DNA of 10,130 bases from Methanomassiliicoccaceae archaeon UBA480 (GCA_002506425.1 DAXO01000041.1:2506-12635), one strand, 5' to 3'; counted from the first letter of the stretch, positions 1-6,862 are shown. Made by a program: numbers and translations. The notes: generated from the sequence alone by a model not told the origin.

Positions 1-698
1 ATGTTGGCCTTGGCAATCTGCATCACGCCAGTCAGCACAGCGAACTTGAGGGATTTGTTGCTCTTGAGGGCAGCGGAAAGGAATACGGACATGAATCCCA
101 GAATCTCCTTCCTCTGACGCTCTGATGAAGCCTCATTGACAGCATTGTCGTATTCATCGATCAGAACGATGACCGGCCTGCGGTATTCAGCTTCCAGCAT
201 CCTGGTCAGATTGAACAGCGAGAACTTCAGCTCTACTTCGGTCGACTCGCAGGACACGGCCCTATGAAAAAGTCTCACGTCGTCGGGATTTTGCAGATCG
301 GAAGTCTCCAACATGCGGAACGACTTGTAGAGGATGCTGACCTTCTGTCTCACGGCTTCTAGATAGCCCTCGTAATCCGAAGATGACAGGTCCTTCATGC
401 TGAAATGGACCACCGGATATGAGTTCTTATCAGGATCCTTCGGCCTGAGTTCCGATATCCGGAGACCCATGAAGCGATCTGAACGGCCTGCATATTCGAT
501 ATTGAAATATGAATCGATCATGCTCAGATTCAGAGACTTCCCGAACCTCCTCGGACGGGTAAAGAGGTAGACCTCGCTCTCCGATCTGATGATGTCGTCG
601 ATGAGGGCCGTCTTATCAACATAGTATCCTCCGCTATCGCGGATCTTGTTGAAATCATCCGTGCCGACCATGATAGGTCTGGCATCATTCGCATGCAT
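1..698 (-). CDS. AAA-ATPase-like protein, probably with PD-(D/E)XK nuclease C-terminus outside the window (partial)
   Basis: The minus strand is open from the ATG at 698 to the window edge (232 codons), so the C-terminal part is missing. The protein begins with a GTDDFNKIRDSGGYYVDKT segment, then a Walker A-like TRPRRFGKS (about residues 44-52 from this start) and a Walker B-like VIVLIDEYDN near residue 180, and ends in LTGVMQIAKAN. This order is characteristic of the AAA-ATPase_like family (PF09820). Members usually carry a PD-(D/E)XK nuclease-like domain (PF08011) at the C-terminus, not visible here. They are common in multiple copies in anaerobic archaea and bacteria, and their function is unsettled. 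The start at 698 has GGGAGG eight bases upstream. An in-frame ATG at 731 adds 11 residues and is an alternative. The gene follows the ABC operon on the same strand but is separated from it by a terminator-like hairpin. Confidence 0.85.
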   Translation of the reverse strand, partial: MHANDARPIMVGTDDFNKIRDSGGYYVDKTALIDDIIRSESEVYLFTRPRRFGKSLNLSMIDSYFNIEYAGRSDRFMGLRISELRPKDPDKNSYPVVHFSMKDLSSSDYEGYLEAVRQKVSILYKSFRMLETSDLQNPDDVRLFHRAVSCESTEVELKFSLFNLTRMLEAEYRRPVIVLIDEYDNAVNEASSERQRKEILGFMSVFLSAALKSNKSLKFAVLTGVMQIAKAN

Positions 699-827
699 GT
701 AGGCGCCCTCCCTATCGTTGTATGCATACATGGTTTATGAATGCGACCGATGAAAGGATATGACAACCACAAAAAGCCGCTTCGGACTGCGCCTATCGGC
801 CGATTGTTTGACTTCAAAAGGATTGAC

Positions 828-848
828 GCGGGAGGACAGACCTCCCGC
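828..848 (-). terminator. Terminator-like hairpin after the ABC importer operon
   Basis: A perfect 8-bp inverted repeat (GCGGGAGG / CCTCCCGC, 5-nt loop) starts 7 bases past the stop codon of the ABC ATPase on the minus strand. It is followed on that strand by a T-rich stretch (TCAATCCTTTTG). It fits the end of the importer operon and separates it from the ATPase gene beyond. Confidence 0.7.
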
Positions 849-855
849 ATGTTGT

Positions 856-1917
856 TCATTCCATCACATTCTCCGTACGGAGCTCGTCTAGAATCGTCTT
901 CCTCAGAGATGTGAACTCGACCGAGGCACGGTCCCTAGGCTTATCCCACGGGATATCGAAGATCGACTTGATCGTTGCCGGCCTCTTCGTGAGAACGACT
1001 ATTCTGTCGGCTATGTAGACGGCTTCGTCCACGGAATGCGTTATGAATATAACGGTCTGATTCGTCTGATCGAGGATTTTGATCAGGCTCTCCTGCATCA
1101 GATTGCGTGTCTGTGCATCCAATGCTCCGAACGGCTCATCCATCAGGAGGACGTCCGGATTGGTGGCTAGAGCCCTTGCGATAGCTACACGCTGCTTCAT
1201 TCCTCCCGAAAGCTCATGGATACGGGCATCTGCGAAGCTCTCGAGGCCTACCATCCTCAGAAGCTCATCGGACTTGGCGTGACGGGCATCCTTCTCCATG
1301 CCCGCTATCTCCAGGCCAAACTCGACATTCTTCCTCACCGATCTCCACGGGAACAGAGCATAGTCCTGGAAGACCATTCCGCGATTCGGTCCGGGCCCTT
1401 TGCATTCGATGCCATCGATAAGGATCTGGCCCGAAGTGGGCTCCATGAGACCGGCGATCATCCTCAGCAGAGTCGTCTTTCCGCATCCCGAGGGGCCGAC
1501 CACGGCTATGAGCTCCCCTCTCTTGACATCGAGATTGAAATCCTGTATGGCTACCGTCTCAGAATCGTCCGTGACATAGGTCTTGCCCAGATTGCGTATC
1601 GATATCTGAACATCCCCTTCTCCGTTTGCCCAGAGAGCCCTGGGCTCCGAGACGATATCTGGCGGGATGGCATCGATCACAGCAGGCTGATTCGCCGGGG
1701 CGGAGGGATCGACGGGTAGCGTAGCATCAGGCGGATTCCCGCCTGCAGGTACAACGGAGTTCTTCGGCACCGATGGGTCGACAGGAGGGATTGCGTCCGA
1801 AGGCACGAGATCCCTGGCTTCAGGAGCCTCGGGCCCGCCTGATTCCTCCGCATTCTCATCCACGGGTACGTCGTCTCTGACATCTTCAATGTCGTCTCTG
1901 ACATCTTCAGGCATCAT
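856..1917 (-). CDS. ABC transporter ATP-binding protein, SsuB/TauB/NrtD class, with Pro/Asp-rich N-terminal extension
   Basis: This 353-residue protein is the ATPase subunit of the importer. Residues 105-353 form a complete nucleotide-binding domain: Walker A GPSGCGKTT (141-149), Q-loop VFQDYALFPW (Gln184), signature LSGGMKQR (236-243), Walker B VLLMDEPFGALD (256-267) and H-loop His294 in FITHSVDEA. The Q-loop region and the DEPFGALDAQTR stretch are typical of the nitrate/sulfonate/taurine importer ATPases. Residues 1-100 are unusual: an acidic stretch with a repeated EDVRDD unit, then Pro/Asp-rich repeats (PPVDPSVP, LPVDPSAP, DAIPP). Family members are usually about 250 residues and lack this. 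The ATG at 1917 overlaps the permease stop by 4 bases (ATGA), indicating translational coupling; the next codon is also ATG. The reading frame stays open well upstream of 1917, but there it runs antisense-like across the permease gene. The transported substrate cannot be read from the sequence. Confidence 0.93.
   Translation of the reverse strand: MMPEDVRDDIEDVRDDVPVDENAEESGGPEAPEARDLVPSDAIPPVDPSVPKNSVVPAGGNPPDATLPVDPSAPANQPAVIDAIPPDIVSEPRALWANGEGDVQISIRNLGKTYVTDDSETVAIQDFNLDVKRGELIAVVGPSGCGKTTLLRMIAGLMEPTSGQILIDGIECKGPGPNRGMVFQDYALFPWRSVRKNVEFGLEIAGMEKDARHAKSDELLRMVGLESFADARIHELSGGMKQRVAIARALATNPDVLLMDEPFGALDAQTRNLMQESLIKILDQTNQTVIFITHSVDEAVYIADRIVVLTKRPATIKSIFDIPWDKPRDRASVEFTSLRKTILDELRTENVME
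1870..1909 (-). repeat. Two direct copies of a 19-bp unit at 21-bp period inside the ABC ATPase gene
   Basis: The 19-mer GTCGTCTCTGACATCTTCA (plus-strand reading) occurs at 1870-1888 and again at 1891-1909, a period of 21 bp. It encodes two copies of EDVRDD in the first 20 residues of the ATPase. Identity at the DNA level suggests a recent in-frame duplication. Confidence 0.9.
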
Positions 1918-2732
1918 TCCATCCCCATCCTTCTCGAAACAAATTTGGATATCTGCTCGGCGACTCCGGTCGTCAAAAGCCCTAGCACCGCGATCACGAT
2001 TATGCCTGCGAACGCATAGTCCCAATAGAAGTTGTTTGCCATCTCGTAGACGAAGAATCCGATTCCTCCGAGAGCGGTTGCGAATATCTCCGATGCGACG
2101 ATACACATCCATCCGATTCCGAGAGCTGTCTTGAGACCGTTCAGCACATATGGAACTGATGCTGGAAGAACCACTTTGAAGAAGATCCTTGTCGAATCGG
2201 CCCCCAGCGTCTTGGATGCATCTATCCAACCGGGATCTATCCTCTGCACACCGAAAATCGTGCTGGTCAGGATAGGGAAGAGCATTCCCATGAACACCAC
2301 CATCGCAGGACCCCAGTCGTAGCCCAGGGCCTTGGTGGCTATGAATATAGGGGCCCATGCCACAGGGGCGATGGGCCTGAGAACCTCGATGATGGGCGTA
2401 GCCAGCTCCCTGAGAGGCTTGACATAGCCCAGCAGAAGTCCGAGGGGGATGGCGATGACGAGCGTCATCGCCGCCCCCTTGGCGAAAGTGACCAGACTCG
2501 AAGCTATCTCTGACCATAGAGACAGCTTCGAGATCGGGTCGCCGTCCCGAATCAGCGACTTCAACGCATCGAATGTATCACCAGGCATAGGTATGGTTTC
2601 AAATATACCCATGCTTGCAACGATCCACCATACGAACACGAAGAGACAGAGCGATACCACGTAGTAGACGAGGGTTCTCGCCATTCTGTAGTACTTGTTG
2701 TACTCATCGAATCCCAGATTCGTGACGGCCAT
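1914..2732 (-). CDS. ABC transporter permease, SsuC/TauC/NrtB class
   Basis: This 272-residue integral membrane protein is the permease of the importer. It starts with a short cytoplasmic segment and a first membrane helix (about 22-44, LVYYVVSLCLFVFVWWIVA), followed by about five further hydrophobic segments (for example around 90-107, 142-160, 205-220 and 240-256). The cytoplasmic loop DASKTLGADSTRIFFKVVLP matches the EAA motif of binding-protein-dependent permeases (BPD_transp_1, PF00528), and the Leu-Pro and following residues are in the usual place for contact with the ATPase. Length is normal for the family. The ATG at 2732 has an AGGTG ribosome-binding sequence about 8 bases upstream. 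The gap to the binding-protein stop is 17 bases and the stop overlaps the ATPase start by 4 bases, so the three genes form one operon. The relationship to sulfonate, nitrate and taurine permeases is by fold; the ligand is unknown. Confidence 0.93.
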   Translation of the reverse strand: MAVTNLGFDEYNKYYRMARTLVYYVVSLCLFVFVWWIVASMGIFETIPMPGDTFDALKSLIRDGDPISKLSLWSEIASSLVTFAKGAAMTLVIAIPLGLLLGYVKPLRELATPIIEVLRPIAPVAWAPIFIATKALGYDWGPAMVVFMGMLFPILTSTIFGVQRIDPGWIDASKTLGADSTRIFFKVVLPASVPYVLNGLKTALGIGWMCIVASEIFATALGGIGFFVYEMANNFYWDYAFAGIIVIAVLGLLTTGVAEQISKFVSRRMGME

Positions 2733-2749
2733 GTTTCACACCTGTAGTT

Positions 2750-3994
2750 TTACGGCCTGACCTCTTCCGCATTCATAGAGTTGATGGTCATGGGAGGAGC
2801 GCCGATGAATCCGAACTGGCACTCGCCGTTGTGGATTGCAGTGTAGACTGCAGGTCCGGCCTGCTGGCTGCTGATCTTCACATCGATTCCATAGTTCTCG
2901 AAGATTCCGAGAGCCATTCCATAGTGAATGGCCAGCTGGTGAATGTCTCCGCCGATGACGGCCACGGTGATGGTAGCCTTGTCATCATAGCTGGACTCCT
3001 TCTGATAGTTCATCGCAGATTTCATGTACTGGCTCTGGACGAACTTGTTCCCAAACTCCTCTCCGGTAGCGAATCCGAGGGCCTTGTAGTCGTTCTTCAT
3101 CTGACCGGTCTCATAGAGATCCTGGGAAAGCTGGGTCACATCCTTCTTCAGTTGGGCGAGGGGGTCGGAAGCGTTCTTGTCGGTGGTGTCTGCGTATTTG
3201 TAGACGACAAGCTTGAATGCGTCCTTGATGGCCTCCTCTTTCTGAGCATCGGTGAGGTCGGTGGGAAGCGAAACCTTGTCCTTGGCGACTTTTATGACCT
3301 CGTCGTAAGCGGCTCCAGAACCTTCCTTTATGGCTGCGGTCATCTTCTCGACGGATTCGATATAGGCCGCGAGGAAACGAACGGTTTCATTCTCATGGCT
3401 CTCCATGTACGAGTTGTTGGCACCGATCACACAGCAGGTGTGTCCGGGGAACATCTGATTGGTGGTCGCAACGGCGGAACATCCGTCGAGGAGGGCCACA
3501 GAGAACTGGGGCTCCCAGAAGATCGCTCCGGAAAGAGCTGGAGTGGTTCCGAGCTTGGAGGTGAAATCGGCGTATTTTCCGATTCCGGGCAGGTAGTAGA
3601 CGGCGTTCTTGTCGAGAGAAGTGCCGTTGGTGTACTGAACGAAATCGAGTCCCATGGTCTCCACGATCGTGGAGAGCTGGACGTGCTGGATGGTGGATGC
3701 GCCGGGATCGGCTATGACGAGTCCTCCCCAGGCCTCCTTGTTGAAAACGACCCAGGTTCCGTTGCCACCGAGGTATGCACCGGATTTGGGCTCTTCGTTC
3801 ACTATTGTAACCATCTTGCTCGCATCGACTCCTTCTTTGACGAAGAGTCCGGATCCATCGGTATTGACCCTGCCGACGATGCTGAGCTCCTCCTTGTCCT
3901 TCTCTCCACTGGAGAGGACAACGGCAGCTGCTGCGGCAACAATGACGATGGCCACGACTGCGATTGCTATGATCTTCTTATCCAGAATAATCAC
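2750..3994 (-). CDS. ABC transporter substrate-binding protein, NMT1/SsuA-like, apparently circularly permuted
   Basis: This 414-residue extracellular protein is anchored by an N-terminal hydrophobic segment (residues 8-28) with no lipobox cysteine. Residues 37-200 resemble the second lobe of NMT1/SsuA-type binding proteins: hinge-like LSIVGRVNTDGSGLFV (37-52), then SGAIFWEPQFSVA (155-167). Residues 200-335 look like the usual helical C-terminal part. Residues 339-410 (TITVAVIGGD, GIFENYGIDVK, CQFGFIGAPPMTINSMN) are what normally opens such proteins, directly after the signal or anchor; here they come last. The segment ends six residues before the stop. The start codon is GTG with no clear ribosome-binding site, but a TTATAT box lies 25 bases upstream, so a leaderless mRNA is likely. 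It is the first gene of the importer operon. Binding-protein identity is firm; the permutation is my reading from family knowledge; the ligand is unknown. Confidence 0.88.
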   Translation of the reverse strand: MIILDKKIIAIAVVAIVIVAAAAAVVLSSGEKDKEELSIVGRVNTDGSGLFVKEGVDASKMVTIVNEEPKSGAYLGGNGTWVVFNKEAWGGLVIADPGASTIQHVQLSTIVETMGLDFVQYTNGTSLDKNAVYYLPGIGKYADFTSKLGTTPALSGAIFWEPQFSVALLDGCSAVATTNQMFPGHTCCVIGANNSYMESHENETVRFLAAYIESVEKMTAAIKEGSGAAYDEVIKVAKDKVSLPTDLTDAQKEEAIKDAFKLVVYKYADTTDKNASDPLAQLKKDVTQLSQDLYETGQMKNDYKALGFATGEEFGNKFVQSQYMKSAMNYQKESSYDDKATITVAVIGGDIHQLAIHYGMALGIFENYGIDVKISSQQAGPAVYTAIHNGECQFGFIGAPPMTINSMNAEEVRP

Positions 3995-4019
3995 CGGAAC
4001 GTCAATCCGATGTATTCGA

Positions 4020-4025
4020 ATATAA
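4020..4025 (-). promoter_or_regulatory. TATA box of the ABC importer operon
   Basis: TTATAT on the minus strand ends exactly 25 bases before the GTG start of the binding protein. That is the normal archaeal spacing from TATA box to transcription start, so transcription would begin at or next to the start codon. This explains the lack of a ribosome-binding site. Confidence 0.5.
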
Positions 4026-4099
4026 CCCTATGCGGAAATCCTTCCATAATAAGGATAAATCAGTGCTTTTCTGACACAACGTTACTTAGAAATCCCTAC

Positions 4100-4116
4100 T
4101 ATTCCCATCGGGAATA
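4100..4116. promoter_or_regulatory. Inverted repeat, possible operator upstream of the ABC operon
   Basis: Perfect 7-bp arms TATTCCC / GGGAATA around a 3-nt centre lie 75-91 bases upstream of the proposed TATA box of the importer operon, between that promoter and the terminator of the SpeD-like gene. The symmetry and position suit a regulator site. A hairpin in the tail of the upstream transcript is the alternative. Confidence 0.35.
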
Positions 4117-4122
4117 TTGAGT

Positions 4123-4150
4123 AAAAAGTTTGGCACCGGAGATGCTCCGG
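4123..4150 (-). terminator. Terminator-like hairpin plus T-run after the SpeD-like gene
   Basis: A 6-bp inverted repeat (CCGGAG / CTCCGG, 3-nt loop, 4136-4150) starts 6 bases past the stop of the SpeD-like gene on the minus strand. It is followed by a run of five Ts (4127-4123). Archaeal termination depends mainly on the T-run. Confidence 0.6.
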
Positions 4151-4156
4151 CAGAGA

Positions 4157-4582
4157 TCAGATGTCCCTGAAGAGGGTGGCGTACTGCATCTTCTTCGCAC
4201 CGAAGTAGTTCTTGCAGTACTCCGCCGTGGACTCGGGAGGGAACTCCTTGCAGGAGAACACGTCGATGAATGCCCTGTCGGTATCCTCGGCGAAATGACC
4301 GGAGATACAGGACGTCTCGATCAGCTGGATGAGGGAGTATCCCTGCACCTTGGGATCGGCGCCGAACCTGACTGCGATGGGCTCGCCGTATCTCTTCATC
4401 TTGATATGGTCGGCCAGATCCACGGCGAATTTCTTGATGTATTCTCCGTCGCAGATCTTATCGTGATCGCACTCCCCCAGGTCGACTGCGATGTGAAGCC
4501 CCCACTGCTTCTCGTCGTTGTACTTCCTGATGGACTCCTCGTCAGAGAGGAGAGGGCCGGAATAAGGGCTCATGCTGTACAT
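4157..4582 (-). CDS. SpeD-like protein (AdoMet decarboxylase family, pyruvoyl-enzyme type)
   Basis: This 141-residue protein has the layout of class 1B S-adenosylmethionine decarboxylases (usually about 115-130 residues): WGLHIAVDL near residue 27, then the processing-site region TSCISGH (90-96), then AFIDVFSC (104-111). Known enzymes cleave before a Ser that becomes the pyruvoyl group, with a His 5 residues and a Cys 20 residues further on. Here Ser91, His96 and Cys111 keep exactly that spacing, but the usual Glu-Ser-His is Thr-Ser-Cys, so the Glu before the cleavage site is replaced (a Glu sits one residue earlier at 89). It may be an AdoMet decarboxylase for spermidine synthesis, a relative that acts on arginine or ornithine, or a protein no longer processed. 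No spermidine synthase gene is nearby. The ATG at 4582 is preceded by GGTGAT. The gene is divergent from the HTH regulator. Confidence 0.7.
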   Translation of the reverse strand: MYSMSPYSGPLLSDEESIRKYNDEKQWGLHIAVDLGECDHDKICDGEYIKKFAVDLADHIKMKRYGEPIAVRFGADPKVQGYSLIQLIETSCISGHFAEDTDRAFIDVFSCKEFPPESTAEYCKNYFGAKKMQYATLFRDI

Positions 4583-4764
4583 TTCATCACCACGGGATGA
4601 ACCCGTTGCTATCGCATCGACGTACCGTATTTCAAACTGACCCTGGCCCCTCGAAGATGTTGTCCCGAGAGAGACAAAAGGACTCTACATCGGACGGCAG
4701 GAGGCTCGACGGATCCCCCTCCGGATGCCATCGGCCCCTGGCCATAGGTCAACGTTATCTACGG
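4583..4764. promoter_or_regulatory. Divergent promoter region between the SpeD-like gene and the HTH_10 regulator
   Basis: This intergenic stretch serves two divergent genes. A short inverted repeat ACGGG / CCCGT (4592-4606) lies in the presumed leader of the SpeD-like gene. An AT-rich element at 4628-4637 (TATTTCAAAC, reading GTTTGAAATA on the other strand) could act as TATA box in either direction. It is 25 bases from an ATG at 4657 that is in frame with the regulator, so a longer, leaderless start for the regulator is possible. No strong ribosome-binding site marks any of the candidate regulator starts. Confidence 0.4.
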
Positions 4765-5505
4765 ATGCTCCATTCGAGGCGCATGCACAGCTGCAGGATC
4801 CTCCTGGACCGTTCCAATAACAGCGAGGAGCACCCCTGCCACAGCCTGATACCGATAGATCTGGAGAGCGAGGGGCTAGACGTGAGGATACTCACATGCT
4901 CAATGCTCGAACACGGGGCCGGATATTCGATGATCAACATCTTCGACGGCTCCGGGAAGCTGGAGGAGGGAAAATACGACAGCGAGGGAGGCTCGTGCAG
5001 CATCACCCGGATGTCCAAGGACCGCTACATGGCGATGGTCGTCAACAAGAGGTGCCTCCTGTCCGGCCTCATCAACAGCTCCGGATGCTTCCTCTCCTCC
5101 GCGATCCCCCGGACGGACACGCTCATCGAATGGACCATCATCGGCCCCGACAGCTGCGCCATACACGAGCTGTTCGAGAAGATGCGCCGCAACGGCTACT
5201 CGTTCGAGGTCCTCTCCAGCGGGAGCATGTCGATATCCGCCACATTGACGCCCAAGCAGGAGTCGTACTTCAACACGGCCATGGACCTCGGGTACTACGA
5301 CATCCCCAAGAGGATAACCCTGGACGAGCTGTCGAAGGTCCTTGGGTGCTCCAAGTCCACTCTGAACGTCGCCCTGAGGACGGCGGAGAACAGCATATTC
5401 CGCTTCTATCGCGACCTCTGCCGCTCGCACCGCTTTATGGGCCGATGCCCTCGAACATGTTCGCAGCCTTCTATATACCGCAGCGACCCGTATCACATTC
5501 CGTGA
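4765..5505 (+). CDS. Archaeal HTH_10 (bacterio-opsin activator type) transcriptional regulator
   Basis: From the ATG at 4765 this is a 246-residue protein. Residues about 160-215 (LTPKQESYFNTAMDLGYYD, then ITLDELSKVLGCSKSTLNVALRTAE) are a clear HTH_10 DNA-binding domain (PF04967), where the LSKVLGCSKSTLNVAL part forms the helix-turn-helix. The N-terminal 150 residues resemble the poorly characterised sensing half seen with HTH_10 in haloarchaea and Methanomassiliicoccales; no known ligand motif is visible. The start is uncertain: the frame is open to ATGs at 4597 and 4657, but codon use becomes gene-like only from about 4765-4783 (the ATG at 4783 has GAGG close by). The last 30 or so residues are not domain-like and run through the palindrome and TATA box of the MFS promoter. 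It is a good candidate local regulator of the MFS and methyltransferase genes, but that link is inference. Confidence 0.82.
   Translation: MLHSRRMHSCRILLDRSNNSEEHPCHSLIPIDLESEGLDVRILTCSMLEHGAGYSMINIFDGSGKLEEGKYDSEGGSCSITRMSKDRYMAMVVNKRCLLSGLINSSGCFLSSAIPRTDTLIEWTIIGPDSCAIHELFEKMRRNGYSFEVLSSGSMSISATLTPKQESYFNTAMDLGYYDIPKRITLDELSKVLGCSKSTLNVALRTAENSIFRFYRDLCRSHRFMGRCPRTCSQPSIYRSDPYHIP
5452..5463. promoter_or_regulatory. Operator candidate, copy 1: CGAACATGTTCG upstream of the MFS gene
   Basis: A perfect 12-bp palindrome lies 8 bases upstream of the TATATA element at 5472-5477 and 80 bases before the MFS start. The same sequence, with matching flanks (T before; C/T then AGC after), lies at 6976-6987 upstream of the corrinoid protein gene. 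It sits inside the 3' end of the regulator reading frame. A position directly upstream of the TATA box suits an activator or a repressor that blocks TFB/TBP. Confidence 0.6.
5472..5477 (+). promoter_or_regulatory. TATA box of the MFS gene
   Basis: TATATA flanked by C lies about 65 bases before the MFS ATG at 5543. Transcription would begin near 5502, giving a leader of about 40 bases that contains the GGAG ribosome-binding site. The box follows the palindrome by 8 bases. Confidence 0.5.
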
Positions 5506-5542
5506 CCGTCGATCTTCCGTTTTACCGATGGAGAACGATCAC

Positions 5543-6850
5543 ATGGCAATTGATGAAGAGAAGAAGAGGAAGACGCTGTCGTACAGATGGTTGGTATTCG
5601 CGGTGCTCGCCGTGGCGTACTTCTTCGTGTATTTCCACAGAACCACCGGAGGGGCCATCTCGGACAATCTCCAGGACTTCTTCGGCGTCGGAACGGCATC
5701 CGTGGCCCTCCTGGCCTCGGCGTACCTGTACTCCTACACGCTGATGCAGATACCGAGCGGGATACTCACGGACCGCATGGGTCCGAGGAAGGCCGCGACC
5801 ATATTCATATTCCTTATAGCAGTGGGTTCGCTGCTCAGCGCATATTCGGCGACCAGCGGCGACTTCGCCCTGATGATAGCCGGAAAGTTCATCATAGGAA
5901 TCGGCGCCGCCGTCGTCTACATACCGATAATGAAGATCCTGGCGGTCTGGTTCAGGAAGAACGAGTTCGCATCGATGAGCGGGATCCTCCTGCTGGTCGG
6001 GAACGTCGGAGGTATAGCCGCCGCCACGCCTATGGTCATCATGATGGACTCCCTCGGCATACAGAACACGTATATCGTGCTGGCAGTCGTCACAGCCGTG
6101 ATAGCAGGGCTCTGCTGGCTGCTCGTCCGCAACCACCCGTCCGAGATGGGCCTCCCGAGCATAGAGGAGATCGTATCGGATGAGACCGGCCAGCCCGTCG
6201 GAGAATCAACGCTTGCTAAGATGGGCACCGTCGAGGCCCTGAAGATGACGTTCACCAGCGGAACGAAGTTCTGGTCTCTCGCGATATGGTTCTTCTTCAT
6301 GTACGGTACGATCATGCTCTGGCAGGCTTCCCAGGCGGGATCGTTCTACAAGAGCATCTACGGATTCACCGCCGGAGAGGCGGGCCTGATGGTTACTATG
6401 GTCGGTATCGGCATGGTGTTCGGATGCCCGCTTGCGGGAACCATTTCGGACAAGGTGCTGCACTCGCGCAAGAAGGTTCTCATCATCGGGACCGCAGTCT
6501 ACACGGCCATATGGGCCGCGATATGGCTCACCGCCGGAATGGACGGAATGGACAGCATCGCGATACAGGCCGCCATCAACTTCCTGTTCGGATTCTTCGG
6601 AGGGTTCTTCGTGGTCTCATACGCCCAGATCAAGGAGCTCTATCCCATCGCGATGGCAGGAACATCCACTGCGGCGCTGAACCTGTTCCCGTTCGCGGGA
6701 GGAGCGATACTCATCACGATTGCCGGTTTCATCGTATCCGAGAAGACCCTGACGGAATTCCAGAACCTCTGGATGCTGGCATTCGCCATGATGGTCGTCG
6801 CGCTCGTTTGCGTTATCCTGTCCCAGGAGAAGACGTCCGAGAACAGCTGA
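5543..6850 (+). CDS. Major facilitator superfamily transporter
   Basis: This 435-residue protein has about 12 hydrophobic segments in two halves, joined by a polar central loop (about residues 190-225, HPSEMGLPSIEEIVSDETG). MFS motif A appears as GILTDRMGPRKA after the second helix and, degenerate, as GTISDKVLHSRKK in the second half. The first helix is followed by FHRTTGGAISDNL, as in sugar-phosphate-permease-like and organic-anion MFS transporters. The start at 5543 has GGAG nine bases upstream; an ATG at 5528 in the same frame lacks one. The substrate is not visible from sequence. Because the promoter shares its palindrome with the corrinoid/methyltransferase pair, import of a methylated compound used for methanogenesis, or export of the demethylated product, is a reasonable inference. 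Two hairpins follow the stop. Confidence 0.92.
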   Translation: MAIDEEKKRKTLSYRWLVFAVLAVAYFFVYFHRTTGGAISDNLQDFFGVGTASVALLASAYLYSYTLMQIPSGILTDRMGPRKAATIFIFLIAVGSLLSAYSATSGDFALMIAGKFIIGIGAAVVYIPIMKILAVWFRKNEFASMSGILLLVGNVGGIAAATPMVIMMDSLGIQNTYIVLAVVTAVIAGLCWLLVRNHPSEMGLPSIEEIVSDETGQPVGESTLAKMGTVEALKMTFTSGTKFWSLAIWFFFMYGTIMLWQASQAGSFYKSIYGFTAGEAGLMVTMVGIGMVFGCPLAGTISDKVLHSRKKVLIIGTAVYTAIWAAIWLTAGMDGMDSIAIQAAINFLFGFFGGFFVVSYAQIKELYPIAMAGTSTAALNLFPFAGGAILITIAGFIVSEKTLTEFQNLWMLAFAMMVVALVCVILSQEKTSENS

Positions 6851-6862
6851 TGATCGAACCAC

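Noticed and set aside
1079..1719. Plus-strand open frames across the ABC ATPase gene
   Set aside because: They are antisense to the nucleotide-binding domain and show no recognisable protein features.
1918..2517. Apparent 200-residue N-terminal extension of the ABC ATPase upstream of 1917
   Set aside because: The frame is open by chance over the permease gene, and the translation is low-complexity Arg/Ser/Gly sequence unlike any domain. The ATGA overlap at 1914-1917 and family length mark the real start.
3991..4047. 18-codon minus-strand ORF (MEGFPHRVIFEYIGLTFR) whose stop overlaps the GTG of the binding protein by 4 bases
   Set aside because: It has no ribosome-binding site, and the better TATA box lies inside it, so it would be outside the mRNA. 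Probably chance.
2831..4120. Long open frame (429 codons) on the plus strand
   Set aside because: It is the antisense shadow of the binding-protein gene. Its Val/Gly/Leu/Asp-rich translation matches the mirror of GC-rich codons and shows no domain.
4896..5744. Long plus-strand frame overlapping the regulator and the MFS start, and its minus-strand counterpart
   Set aside because: The translation is His/Arg/Pro-rich without domains. The HTH_10 and MFS domains in other frames account for the same bases.
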